Notes: generated by a model not told the origin, from the letters alone. Positions 1 through 6,530 are shown, counted from the first letter of the stretch. The stretch: 22,469 bases of DNA from Actinomycetota bacterium (GCA_009923375.1 RFTO01000004.1:1-22469), one strand, 5' to 3'. Program-made: numbers and translations.

Positions 1-319
1 TGAGGGCTGCGGCGACCAGAATCAGAGCGCCCTCCACTAGCGCGGAGAAGTACTCAGCCTTTCCCTGGCCGAAGTGAAAGCGCGCATTCGGTGGCATCGA
101 AGCGCGCCGCAGTGCAAGCAAAGCCACCACAGCAGCGACGATATTCGTGATCGATTCGAGCCCATCGGACAGCAATCCAACTGAGTGGGTGCGATACGCC
201 GCCCACATCTTCAAGGCGAAGACGACGACGCCGACGATGATCGCCAGAACTGCCCAGCGGCTTAAATCGACGTGTACGCCGCCTCGCTGGGCTTGCTTGG
301 GATTCTCACTCACAGACAC
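1..319 (-). CDS. Cation diffusion facilitator (CDF) family transporter, N-terminal part
   Basis: Reading the minus strand from a GTG at 319 gives an uninterrupted frame to the window edge, about 106 residues. After a hydrophilic N-terminus (VSVSENPKQAQRGG) come two hydrophobic segments, around WAVLAIIVGVVVFALKMWAA and SITNIVAAVVALLAL. Between them lies LLSDGLESITN, which matches the metal-site region of the first transmembrane helices of CDF exporters. The FHFGQGKAEYFSALVEGALI stretch is the usual loop and start of helix 3 in this family. CDF proteins export Zn, Fe, Co or Mn in exchange for protons; the substrate cannot be told here. The gene is cut by the window start. It diverges from the acetyltransferase gene at 362 with only about 42 bp between them. 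The GTG start is the first good one; an in-frame GTG at 313 is an alternative. Confidence 0.85.
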   Translation of the reverse strand, partial: MSVSENPKQAQRGGVHVDLSRWAVLAIIVGVVVFALKMWAAYRTHSVGLLSDGLESITNIVAAVVALLALRRASMPPNARFHFGQGKAEYFSALVEGALILVAAAL

Positions 320-361
320 ATTGTGCTGCACTCATCCCGCGATGCCCGCTAAGGTCGCGCA

Positions 362-826
362 ATGGTGATGCAGGTGACGCTGGAACCCATGACGCCAGAG
401 GAGATAGGGCCATGGCAGGAGCGCCTGTGGATTGAATATCGCAGCGACATGATTAAGGCTGGGTCGACTGCTGCAGCTGCTGATGCAAATATCGAGCGCA
501 ATCGTGAGGCACTGATGCCGAGTGGAGAGCTTGCCGAAGGACAGCATGTACTCACCGTCACCGACGGAGCTAATCCGATTGGCTGCCTCTGGCTAGCGCA
601 GAGGGCGCATGGTGAGTGGTTCGTGTACGACATCGAGATTGATCCGGAGCACCGAGGTCGCGGCTTCGGCAGAGCGACGATGCTCGCAGCAGAGGATTAC
701 GTCACAGCACGCGGCGGCATCAAACTTGGTCTGAGCGTCTTCGGATTCAACGAGGTTGCGCACAGCCTCTACCGCTCGCTTGGCTACTCGGTCCTCGCGA
801 TGAACATGTCGAAGTCACTGACATAA
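362..826 (+). CDS. GNAT family N-acetyltransferase
   Basis: This 154-residue protein has the size of a single GNAT domain. The acetyl-CoA binding motif A is visible as VYDIEIDPEHRGRGFGRATM, with the RGRGFG pyrophosphate loop at about residues 98-103. It is followed by LGLSVFGFNEVAHSLYRSLGYS, the typical motif B helix (N-x-x-A-x-x-L-Y-x-x-x-G-Y). The first 40 residues resemble the N-terminal part of GNATs related to RimI-like and small-molecule acetyltransferases. The acceptor substrate cannot be predicted. The start may be ATG 362 or ATG 368; neither has a strong Shine-Dalgarno sequence. The gene ends about 185 bp from the tmRNA 3' end and is divergent from the CDF gene. Confidence 0.85.
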   Translation: MVMQVTLEPMTPEEIGPWQERLWIEYRSDMIKAGSTAAAADANIERNREALMPSGELAEGQHVLTVTDGANPIGCLWLAQRAHGEWFVYDIEIDPEHRGRGFGRATMLAAEDYVTARGGIKLGLSVFGFNEVAHSLYRSLGYSVLAMNMSKSLT

Positions 827-893
827 GCAATCTCTCGCGGATCTGAGATCACGCATGCTGCTGTCCAGTTCGGGCCGCACTTTTAGCTGGGTC

Positions 894-931
894 GGAGGTG
901 GCGGGAGCCGTCAGTTGCCCACCAGGGCAAC
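894..931. repeat. Partial copy of the tmRNA 3' end plus a small hairpin
   Basis: Positions 894-906 read GGAGGTGGCGGGA, identical to positions 1012-1024 at the 3' end of the tmRNA gene, 118 bp away in the same orientation. Immediately after it is a perfect 7-bp inverted repeat (GTTGCCC 914-920, GGGCAAC 925-931, 4-nt loop). A duplicated tmRNA 3' end is what integration of a mobile element at ssrA leaves behind, but 13 bp is short and no integrase is present. Confidence 0.4.
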
Positions 932-964
932 CTCCTCGGCGATTCCCACGCATCTCAACACAGA

Positions 965-1009
965 AACGACAAATGCCCCGAGGGCATAAACCCCGGGGCA
1001 TTTGTCGTT
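965..1009 (-). terminator. Terminator of tmRNA
   Basis: A perfect 15-bp stem (965-979 with 995-1009) surrounds a 15-nt loop just past the 3' end of the tmRNA gene. Read on the minus strand, the stem is followed by a T-rich stretch (TTTCTGTGTT). This fits intrinsic termination of ssrA. The stem begins 1-2 nt after the mature end, so it may also guide 3' processing. Confidence 0.8.
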
Positions 1010-1010
1010 G

Positions 1011-1374
1011 TGGAGGTGGCGGGAATCGAACCCGCGTCCTTCGTCGACAATCAGGGACTTCTCCGAGCGCAGCCTGCTGTGCTTTTTCTCTCCCCTAGCG
1101 ATCTAGCAGACTTGTCGCTAAGCGGGGACAGTCACTGTGAGTTGTCGATCGAGCCCCCGTAACCGGGGCCGTCACCAAGTCCTCTAGTTGACGTTGATTA
1201 CCGGGTCAAGGACGAACCCGGGTCAACGGATTTCGGAGCTCGCTCAGGCGGCGAGGGCGAAATCGTTGCGCTGTGTATTGGCGCTTGTTTTTTTGCAGGA
1301 ACATTTAAGAGTTGACCTGCGTTCTCTGCTCGCTTCTCCCATCACGGCATCCGAAGTCGAAACCGTTCACCCCC
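1011..1374 (-). ncRNA. ssrA: Transfer-messenger RNA (tmRNA, SsrA)
   Basis: The minus strand begins GGGGGTGAACGGTTTCGACTTCGG and ends CGGGTTCGATTCCCGCCACC-TCCA. These are the two halves of the tRNA-like domain, and the 7-bp acceptor stem GGGGGTG/CACCTCC closes them (one G-U pair). The length of about 364 nt is normal. The tag reading frame is at 1282-1244: GCC AAT ACA CAG CGC AAC GAT TTC GCC CTC GCC GCC TGA, giving ANTQRNDFALAA, with the ALAA degradation end typical of actinobacteria. The resume codon GCC was chosen by alignment with the Mycobacterium tuberculosis tmRNA as I recall it (AAGCGCC context). The final CCA does not appear to be encoded: the discriminator A is followed by CAA. tmRNA with SmpB rescues stalled ribosomes and tags the nascent chain for proteolysis. 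The smpB gene lies upstream on the same strand at 4728-5207, separated by a pirin gene and two accessory genes. Confidence 0.97.
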
Positions 1375-1381
1375 CTGTTTA

Positions 1382-1412
1382 GTTATATGGAGAGTGTAAC
1401 TCCCGAGCGCAA
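1382..1412 (-). promoter_or_regulatory. Putative ssrA promoter
   Basis: On the minus strand a -10-like TATAAC (1382-1387) lies 7-8 nt upstream of the mature tmRNA 5' end. A -35-like TTGCGC sits at 1407-1412 with a 19-nt spacer, longer than ideal. The -10 position suggests ssrA has its own promoter now that it is separated from smpB. Confidence 0.5.
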
Positions 1413-1500
1413 GTCGCTATTCCCGTGCGAGGTCAGGCGAGCGCGGATCGGCGTCCGTTCACCGAACGTGTGCAACCGCGCCGGCAAGGTGGACGCGCGA

Positions 1501-1525
1501 ATAGTTGACTGCTCAAGTAAACTAT
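1501..1525. promoter_or_regulatory. Palindromic operator in front of the pirin gene
   Basis: ATAGTTGACT and AGTAAACTAT face each other across a 5-nt centre, pairing at 9 of 10 positions. The arms resemble operators of MarR-family repressors (TAGTTGACT-type half sites). The palindrome ends 15 bp before the AGGAGGT ribosome binding site (1541-1547) of the pirin gene, so a bound dimer would overlap or follow its promoter. A TAAACT at 1518-1523 inside the right arm could be the -10. No MarR-type gene is present in the window. Confidence 0.5.
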
Positions 1526-1550
1526 CTCACGTCAGTCACCAGGAGGTCTC

Positions 1551-2543
1551 ATGCCAGCGATCACAGTCCCAGACATCACCATCTTGCCGCGGATCGACGT
1601 GCCAATGGGCGCGCGCCCTCGCGCAGTTCGACAGGTGACCACTGCACCTCAGGGTCACGAAGGTGAGGGTTTTCCGGTGCGCCGGGCATTCGCGGGAGTG
1701 GACTTGGCAGACCTTGATCCCTTCATCCACCTCGATCAGATGGGCGAGGTGGAATACGCACCAGGCGAGCCCAAGGGCACGCCGTGGCACCCGCACCGAG
1801 GATTCGAGACTGTGACCTACCTGCTCGACGGGGAGTTCATTCACGCTGACAGCCATGGCGGCGGCGGAGTGATTAAAGACGGCGACACTCAGTGGATGAC
1901 CGCAGGCGCAGGGGTGCTCCACATCGAGACACCGCCGGAAAGTCTGGTGATGTCGGGCGGACTCTTTCACGGATTCCAGTTGTGGGTGAACCTGCCGAAG
2001 GTGCTGAAGATGTCTCCCCCGCGTTACCAGGACATCAACCACACCCAGATCACCATGGCCACAACCCATGACGGCGGAACATTGCTTCGCGTCATCGCCG
2101 GGCAACTCGGCGATGTGTCCGGCCCGGGAGCCACCCACACACCCATCACGATGGTTCATGCCACCATCGCTCCGGGCGCGCAGATGAGCATTCCGTGGCG
2201 TAATGACTTCAACGCACTCGCATACGCGCTGTCCGGCGATGGAAAGGTCGGCGCCACTGGCCAGCCCATCGGCACCGGCCAGCTTGCGACTTTCGGCGAC
2301 GGCGATTCGCTGGTGATCAGCGCTGACTCGGTTCAAGATGCTCGGCACTCTCAAGGACTTGACGTTCTGATCCTCGGCGGTCTTCCGATTCGCGAGCCGG
2401 TGGCCTGGGCCGGGCCTTTTGTGATGAACACCCGTCTTGAGGTCATCGCCGCATTCGAGGAGTACAGCAAGGGCGCCTTCGGGCAGAAACGCTATGTGCA
2501 CGGAGCGCCGGAGCGCGTCCAAGAGAGCAACATCGGCCGCTGA
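1551..2543 (+). CDS. Pirin family protein
   Basis: This is a 330-residue bicupin of pirin type. The N-terminal cupin carries the metal site: HPHRGFETVTYLLDGEF (about residues 80-96) contributes two His, and GAGVLHIETP (about residues 119-128) contributes the last His and Glu. The context GVIKDGDTQWMTAGAGVLHIE is highly typical of pirins. The C-terminal half is a second cupin lacking these ligands. Bacterial pirins bind Fe and several act as quercetin dioxygenases or modulate central enzymes; the role here is unknown. ATG 1551 is preceded by AGGAGGT at ideal distance. The gene is convergent with the membrane-anchored partner gene (stop at 2550) and sits behind a MarR-like palindrome. Its C-terminus ends ERVQESNIGR, and a diverged copy of this end is found at 4635-4703. 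Confidence 0.93.
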   Translation: MPAITVPDITILPRIDVPMGARPRAVRQVTTAPQGHEGEGFPVRRAFAGVDLADLDPFIHLDQMGEVEYAPGEPKGTPWHPHRGFETVTYLLDGEFIHADSHGGGGVIKDGDTQWMTAGAGVLHIETPPESLVMSGGLFHGFQLWVNLPKVLKMSPPRYQDINHTQITMATTHDGGTLLRVIAGQLGDVSGPGATHTPITMVHATIAPGAQMSIPWRNDFNALAYALSGDGKVGATGQPIGTGQLATFGDGDSLVISADSVQDARHSQGLDVLILGGLPIREPVAWAGPFVMNTRLEVIAAFEEYSKGAFGQKRYVHGAPERVQESNIGR

Positions 2544-2549
2544 GCCACC

Positions 2550-3245
2550 TCAGGTGTTCCCGTCCCCGATTGATGCTGACGGCGCCAAGGTATACAGCTC
2601 ACTCCTCGGATCTCCCTCAAAGCACATGTGGTTTGCCACCGTTTGAGTGAGATGATGCCGCCACGAACCATCGAGAACTTCCTCGGAGTCGATTCCGTAG
2701 AAATCCAGCATGTCTTGCGGTGCCGTGGTCGCGTCGAAATCTTTGGGCGGGATCCGCACGTTGTCCACATAGGGCCCTCGCGTGAAGAGCAAGCCTCCGT
2801 AGATATCCAGCGTCGGCGGCGGCACCTCCCATCGCAGCCTCGGTCCGGCTCCGTCGCAATTCATTGCCAATGTGAACCCCGCACGCTTCGCCTCTTTAGC
2901 TACGAGAATGAAGAATTCCTTCTGCGAACGGGCCTTTAGCCAAGCGTCTCGTGGCAGTCTGATGATGGGAAATGTAATCGGCGATTCGTCCTTGGGCAGC
3001 ATGCGGGCTCTTAAATCTGGCACTTCGCCCTGCAGTTGAGCGATCGCACTTGAGTCTGACACTTCGCCCTGCAGTTGAGCGATCGCACTTGAGTCTGACA
3101 CTTCGCCCTGGTGATTGCCCAGCACCACATCAGTAATCGCAGAGACGCTTAGAATCACGCTCGCGCCAACTATAAGCGTCAAGCGGAGACTTGGGCGGGG
3201 TCTGATTGGACCAGCTGGTTTGTCGTTCACGAGCACCGGAACCAC
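2550..3245 (-). CDS. Membrane-anchored protein with 13-residue tandem repeat, partner of the G1-like peptidase
   Basis: Not a family I recognise. The protein has 231 residues from GTG 3245; GTG 3236 or GTG 3230 (GTGA overlap with the preceding stop) are also possible starts. A basic N-terminus is followed by one hydrophobic segment at about residues 21-43 (LTLIVGASVILSVSAITDVV), so it is a signal anchor or uncleaved signal peptide. Next come two exact copies of QGEVSDSSAIAQL and a third partial copy (QGEVPDLR), at about residues 46-79. The exported part has two Cys (about 130 and 208) that could pair. Residues 163-192 contain VRIPP-x-FY-x-DSEEVLD, closely similar to a segment of the upstream peptidase-like protein. 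The start overlaps the end of that gene, so the two are translationally coupled. Codon choice is less GC-biased than in neighbouring housekeeping genes. It may regulate or anchor the peptidase; this is inference. Confidence 0.7.
   Translation of the reverse strand: MVPVLVNDKPAGPIRPRPSLRLTLIVGASVILSVSAITDVVLGNHQGEVSDSSAIAQLQGEVSDSSAIAQLQGEVPDLRARMLPKDESPITFPIIRLPRDAWLKARSQKEFFILVAKEAKRAGFTLAMNCDGAGPRLRWEVPPPTLDIYGGLLFTRGPYVDNVRIPPKDFDATTAPQDMLDFYGIDSEEVLDGSWRHHLTQTVANHMCFEGDPRSELYTLAPSASIGDGNT
3021..3110 (-). repeat. 39-bp in-frame tandem repeat (2.3 copies)
   Basis: Two identical 39-bp units (3021-3059 and 3060-3098) are followed by the first 12 bases of a third (3099-3110). Each full unit encodes 13 residues (QGEVSDSSAIAQL on the minus strand) and contains the 8-bp palindrome GCGATCGC (3040-3047 and 3079-3086). 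Exact identity suggests recent slippage or unequal exchange. Because 39 is a multiple of 3, copy-number changes preserve the reading frame. Confidence 0.95.
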
Positions 3246-4396
3246 CTATCGGTGAAAGCGTTGACCCAGGGAAGACTCGACGCTGACTGAGATGGCTGCG
3301 CAAGAACGGTCGGGCTGCTGGACGCGGATCCGGACGTCAACATGGTGACCGGCTCAATTTTCGTGTACAGAAAGTCGAGCCGAGCACCAGTTGGACTGTC
3401 GACATAGAGGTAGTGCCAATAGATGTCCGAGAACCGAGGCAAGGAAGCTCTTCCTGACGGTTCCATTGGTCTCTCGTCAATGAAAGCGGCACGGGATGGT
3501 TCGTAGTAATCTCCATGAGAATCATCAACGTAGACGTCTTTCACCTCCAATATCAGCCCACCGCGGAACAGGTAGGCATGAAAACCTAGCCGACCGCTCG
3601 CATCACGCTTCACCTGAAATGTCATCGTGTCAGATTCCAAAATCGGAACCGCCAAACTGATCGGGATTTCATGCGTTTCTGAGGTGAGGCGCTGACCACT
3701 TGAGTAACCCGCAACGACCCCATGGGAGTCCATGTACTCATAGAACGCAGCTGGTGGAAGTCCGGGTTTCATAATCAGACCTACCTGCGCTAGTGGTTGT
3801 CCCGTACCTCCACCGAACCCGACCCAACTTGCTAACGCTGAGTTTGAGCATCCAGCCGACTGCACGGATGGCACATCGATACTGCCTGATACCTTCGCGA
3901 ATTTGGGGCCAGATTCAGCGTCGACCATGTAGCCACTAAAGGAAGGACTACCCAATGGCGAAATTTGTGGTTGCGTGGGTGCCGCACCGGTGTCCTCAAG
4001 GCCAATAATCGCTTGCACCCCGGAGCTACACGTGTTGACAGGCGCCGCCTGATTTGCCTTCAGGTCTAGTTCCTGCTGAGCGGATATTCCAAGAGCGTCG
4101 AGGTCCTCCTCCGAGGACATGTCGTAGAATTGCCGTTGTTCTTCAGTCAGGGCACTGACATCGTTTCCAGATGGGGGTATTCGAACCTCATCACTGACGC
4201 CGATCCTTCGATAGAATCGTCCACCGTCCTCCCGCATGAACGGGCCGTCCCAACTGCTGTCTAAACCCGGCGCACATGCGAGAGATGTTGTGGTTCCCGG
4301 CTCCGCGGAGCTCGGTGGCGACATGAGACACAACTGGCCCATAATCGCAATAGAGACTATTAGGAGCCTGAGGATCCCCCGTGGCTTTCTATTCAT
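3227..4396 (-). CDS. Secreted G1 (eqolisin)-like glutamic peptidase
   Basis: 389 residues from ATG 4396 (an in-frame TTG at 4414 is less likely). Residues 1-31 form a signal peptide (MNRKPRGIL, hydrophobic core, cleavage near SSA-EPG). Residues about 155-350 resemble family G1 peptidases: SGYMV...KVSGSIDVPSV, then ALASWVGFGG and LAQVGLIM, FYEYMDS, and later PSRAAFIDERPME...LPRFSDIYW. Compared from memory with scytalidoglutamic peptidase (Gln53 in ILQTGF, Glu136 in AEFIIED), the catalytic pair corresponds to Gln204 and Glu308, both conserved. Residues 40-140 would then be an N-terminal propeptide. That part holds VRIPP...FYDMSSEEDLD, which recurs in the downstream partner. The C-terminal 40 residues are Ser/Pro-rich. 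The gene overlaps the next one. G1 enzymes are acid proteases best known from fungi, with scattered bacterial members. Family assignment rests on motifs only. Confidence 0.7.
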   Translation of the reverse strand: MNRKPRGILRLLIVSIAIMGQLCLMSPPSSAEPGTTTSLACAPGLDSSWDGPFMREDGGRFYRRIGVSDEVRIPPSGNDVSALTEEQRQFYDMSSEEDLDALGISAQQELDLKANQAAPVNTCSSGVQAIIGLEDTGAAPTQPQISPLGSPSFSGYMVDAESGPKFAKVSGSIDVPSVQSAGCSNSALASWVGFGGGTGQPLAQVGLIMKPGLPPAAFYEYMDSHGVVAGYSSGQRLTSETHEIPISLAVPILESDTMTFQVKRDASGRLGFHAYLFRGGLILEVKDVYVDDSHGDYYEPSRAAFIDERPMEPSGRASLPRFSDIYWHYLYVDSPTGARLDFLYTKIEPVTMLTSGSASSSPTVLAQPSQSASSLPWVNAFTDRWFRCS

Positions 4397-4634
4397 GGGA
4401 TAACTGTGGCACAACCCAGGCTCAAGTCATTCAAATTTTCCTACGTTCACAATGGAATTTACTAAAAATACAATGCCAAGGTTCCAGTGGATGTGTGAAC
4501 TTTACAAGCGCGGTTACGGTCGATCACGCAGCCACGCATATACGGGTCAGGTGCGGAAACGCATGTGCACATGCGAAACGGGAAGCATCATCCAGGCGAG
4601 CCATTGGCGCACCTGGCTTACTGCCCACAGGTAG
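4397..4634. other. AT-richer intergenic region upstream of the peptidase gene
   Basis: About 240 bp without a convincing gene. It is clearly more AT-rich than its surroundings, especially around 4421-4480, and probably carries the promoter of the peptidase/partner pair (minus strand), although I could not pick a convincing -35/-10. A 60-codon plus-strand frame (4452-4634) has no recognisable product or strong ribosome binding site. The compositional break suggests imported DNA. Confidence 0.5.
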
Positions 4635-4703
4635 CTGCCATGTCAGGAAACGCGATTCGACGGCGAACCTGAGCACGTCCAAAAGAGCAACGTCGGGCGC
4701 TGA
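4635..4703 (+). pseudogene. Pirin C-terminal remnant
   Basis: In the frame ending at TGA 4701-4703 the sequence reads CQETRFDGEPEHVQKSNVGR-stop. The intact pirin at 1551-2543 ends QKRYVHGAPERVQESNIGR-stop. The last 33 nt agree at 29 positions (my count), and the last 63 nt at 43. The frame is closed upstream by a TAG at 4632-4634, and no further pirin sequence is visible before it. This is therefore a truncated 3' end of a second, diverged pirin gene, lying 24 bp before the smpB stop in the same convergent arrangement expected for the intact pirin gene before the peptidase pair was inserted. Confidence 0.8.
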
Positions 4704-4727
4704 ACGTAGGCATGTAGTCAGGTCGAC

Positions 4728-5207
4728 TTAGTCGGCGTGACCTTTGCTCCGACGGCCCACCTGCGCACGAACTTCTTTCGCCGCATCGCGGGCTGCGAGG
4801 GCTTGGCGTTTGTCGTACGCCTTGCGGCCGCGCGCGACTGCGATCTCCACCTTGACCTTGCCGTCCTTGAAGTAAATCTGCAGCGGCACGAGCGTCACGC
4901 CTGATTCCTTCAACTTCCCGGTGATCCGCGAAATCTCGGTGCGGCTGAGTAACAACTTGCGCGCGCGACGTGGTTCGTGGTTCGTCCAGGTGCCGGGGTC
5001 GTACTCAGGGATGTGCACTCCCCGCAACCACACTTCGCCATCGTCGATCGTGGCGAATCCATCCACCAGCGATGCTCTCCCTGCGCGAAGTGACTTCACT
5101 TCCGTGCCGACGAGCACCATGCCTGCTTCGTAGACGTCCTCGATCGAATAGTCGTGTCGCGCCTTCTTGTTCTGCGCGATCAACTTTCGACCGGTCTCCT
5201 TGGCCAT
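4728..5207 (-). CDS. smpB: SsrA-binding protein SmpB
   Basis: The 159-residue protein matches the full SmpB length. It starts MAKETGRKLIAQNKKARHDY (the N-terminal region that enters the oligonucleotide-binding barrel), continues with GTEVKSLRAGRASLVDGFA and WLRGVHIPEY, and ends with the basic tail KAYDKRQALAARDAAKEVRAQVGRRSKG, which forms a helix in the mRNA channel of stalled ribosomes. SmpB binds the tRNA-like domain of tmRNA and is required for trans-translation; the tmRNA gene is in this window at 1011-1374. The start ATG is preceded by AGGAAG. The gene follows the M23 gene by 39 bp and is probably the last gene of the ftsEX transcript. Confidence 0.98.
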   Translation of the reverse strand: MAKETGRKLIAQNKKARHDYSIEDVYEAGMVLVGTEVKSLRAGRASLVDGFATIDDGEVWLRGVHIPEYDPGTWTNHEPRRARKLLLSRTEISRITGKLKESGVTLVPLQIYFKDGKVKVEIAVARGRKAYDKRQALAARDAAKEVRAQVGRRSKGHAD

Positions 5208-5246
5208 GGCTCACTTCCTGCTAGTGCGCCACCCATTCGGAGCGCG

Positions 5247-6530
5247 TCAGTGTCGGCGGTAACAGGCGACCGGAGTGCGGCTGCGCCCGAACCAGCCCAG
5301 CGGGTTATACGGCTGCCCTGCCAGGCGGACTTCGAAGTGTAGGTGAGGACCCGTGGACCAACCGGTGGAGCCAACCTTGCCGATCACCTGGTTCTTCAGT
5401 ACGTGCTGCCCCACGCGGACAAGGATCCTCGATTGGTGGCCGTAAAGAGTCGCCATGCCACCACCATGGGCGATGAGAGTCATATTGCCGTAGCCGCGCA
5501 CAGTTCCAGCGGACACGACGATTCCCGAGGCTGCCGCATGAATGGGAGTGCCTGTGCCGGCGGGGATATCGATTCCCGCATGGCACCCAGCTCGATGGAG
5601 AACGGGATCGACCCGAGAGCCAGCGATACTCGAGATTCGTGTGTGGCCAACCACCGGCCAAGCCAGCGAGCCGGGGCGAACACCGGAGGAGTATGTCCGA
5701 CTCTTGGTGTCTACCCCCCGCTGCGAAGCCCTTAACGCTGCCAACTGCACTAGCGCATCCGAGAGTGCATTGCGTGCGGCTCTGAGCGAGCGCTCGGCCG
5801 AAGCCGCCGCGGTCTTACTCACATACAACGCATGGTGCGCATCAATCTTGGATGAAGCAGCTTGGCGATCGGCAGCGGTGAGTTGGCCGCTCAGGTTCGC
5901 TACTGCAACAACATTCGCGCGAGCCAGCGAGAGCCTCGCTGCCTTGTCATTGCGGGCGTTTGTGAGGTTGTGGAGTCTGGTGTCATGTGCTGCACCCAAG
6001 GCGTTGAACCCCTGCAGGCGCAGGGCCAGGTCAGCGGGATCAATCGTGTCCAGGACGACTCCGAGTTGCAGAAGCGAGCTGCCGCCCATGTAAACATTGC
6101 GAACCATTTGCTGATACTGAGCGCTCGTCATCTGCAGTACGCCCTGCGCCTGCGCCAAGCCGGCAGCAGAGGTCCGCGAGTTGGAAACCGCCTGCCAGTA
6201 ACGGGCCCTCACTGCCACAGCTCGGCGGTGCGCTGCATCAGATGCCGCAGCCGCATTCTGGTAACTGCGCAGCGACTTTTCTGCCAGGCCCTTGCGCCGC
6301 GTGTAGGTGTCACGCGCTTGCTTCACTTTGATGCCTGCAGCCTCCGCACCGTCGGCTGCAGCGGCGATTTTGTGTTCTAGCTGCTTATTACGAGTCGGCT
6401 TGGGAGTCGGCGACTTCGCCCATGAACTCGACTGCGGGCCGATGACGCACGCCAACGCCACGACTCCTGCGAGCACAGCTGTCCTCGTGCGAGATGTCGC
6501 GGTGAGTTTTCGCATTGAGTTGGACTCCAT
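5247..6530 (-). CDS. Secreted M23 (LytM) peptidoglycan hydrolase with coiled-coil, FtsEX-linked
   Basis: From ATG 6530 (TGATG overlap with the ftsX stop) the protein has 427 residues; ATG 6515 (MRKLTATS) is an alternative with GGAG in front. A signal peptide (TAVLAGVVALACVIGPQSSSWA) leads into about 230 residues rich in Ala, Lys, Arg and Gln that look like a long coiled coil. This is followed by a LytM domain at about residues 290-415. The zinc ligands appear intact: H317 and D321 in CHAGIDI, and H396/H398 in HLHFEV, plus the MATLYGH strand. The layout equals that of EnvC/RipC-type proteins, whose coiled coil is bound by the extracellular loop of FtsX. Here the catalytic residues are present, as in mycobacterial RipC and unlike EnvC, which is a degenerate activator. 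It is encoded directly after ftsX, supporting a role in cell separation. Exact partner contacts are inferred. Confidence 0.9.
   Translation of the reverse strand: MESNSMRKLTATSRTRTAVLAGVVALACVIGPQSSSWAKSPTPKPTRNKQLEHKIAAAADGAEAAGIKVKQARDTYTRRKGLAEKSLRSYQNAAAASDAAHRRAVAVRARYWQAVSNSRTSAAGLAQAQGVLQMTSAQYQQMVRNVYMGGSSLLQLGVVLDTIDPADLALRLQGFNALGAAHDTRLHNLTNARNDKAARLSLARANVVAVANLSGQLTAADRQAASSKIDAHHALYVSKTAAASAERSLRAARNALSDALVQLAALRASQRGVDTKSRTYSSGVRPGSLAWPVVGHTRISSIAGSRVDPVLHRAGCHAGIDIPAGTGTPIHAAASGIVVSAGTVRGYGNMTLIAHGGGMATLYGHQSRILVRVGQHVLKNQVIGKVGSTGWSTGPHLHFEVRLAGQPYNPLGWFGRSRTPVACYRRH

Noticed and set aside
1288..1294. A run of seven T (A on the minus strand) in tmRNA that seemed to put the tag out of frame with a GCA resume codon
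   Set aside because: Comparison with the mycobacterial tmRNA puts the resume codon at GCC 1282-1280, downstream of the run. The tag frame is intact, so no frameshift is needed.
1536..2522. Long open frame (328 codons) on the strand opposite the pirin gene
   Set aside because: The pirin reading has clear family motifs and a good ribosome binding site. The antisense frame has no recognisable domain and is a codon-bias shadow.
4452..4634. 60-codon frame in the AT-richer intergenic region
   Set aside because: No ribosome binding site, no known motif and unusual composition; probably not translated.
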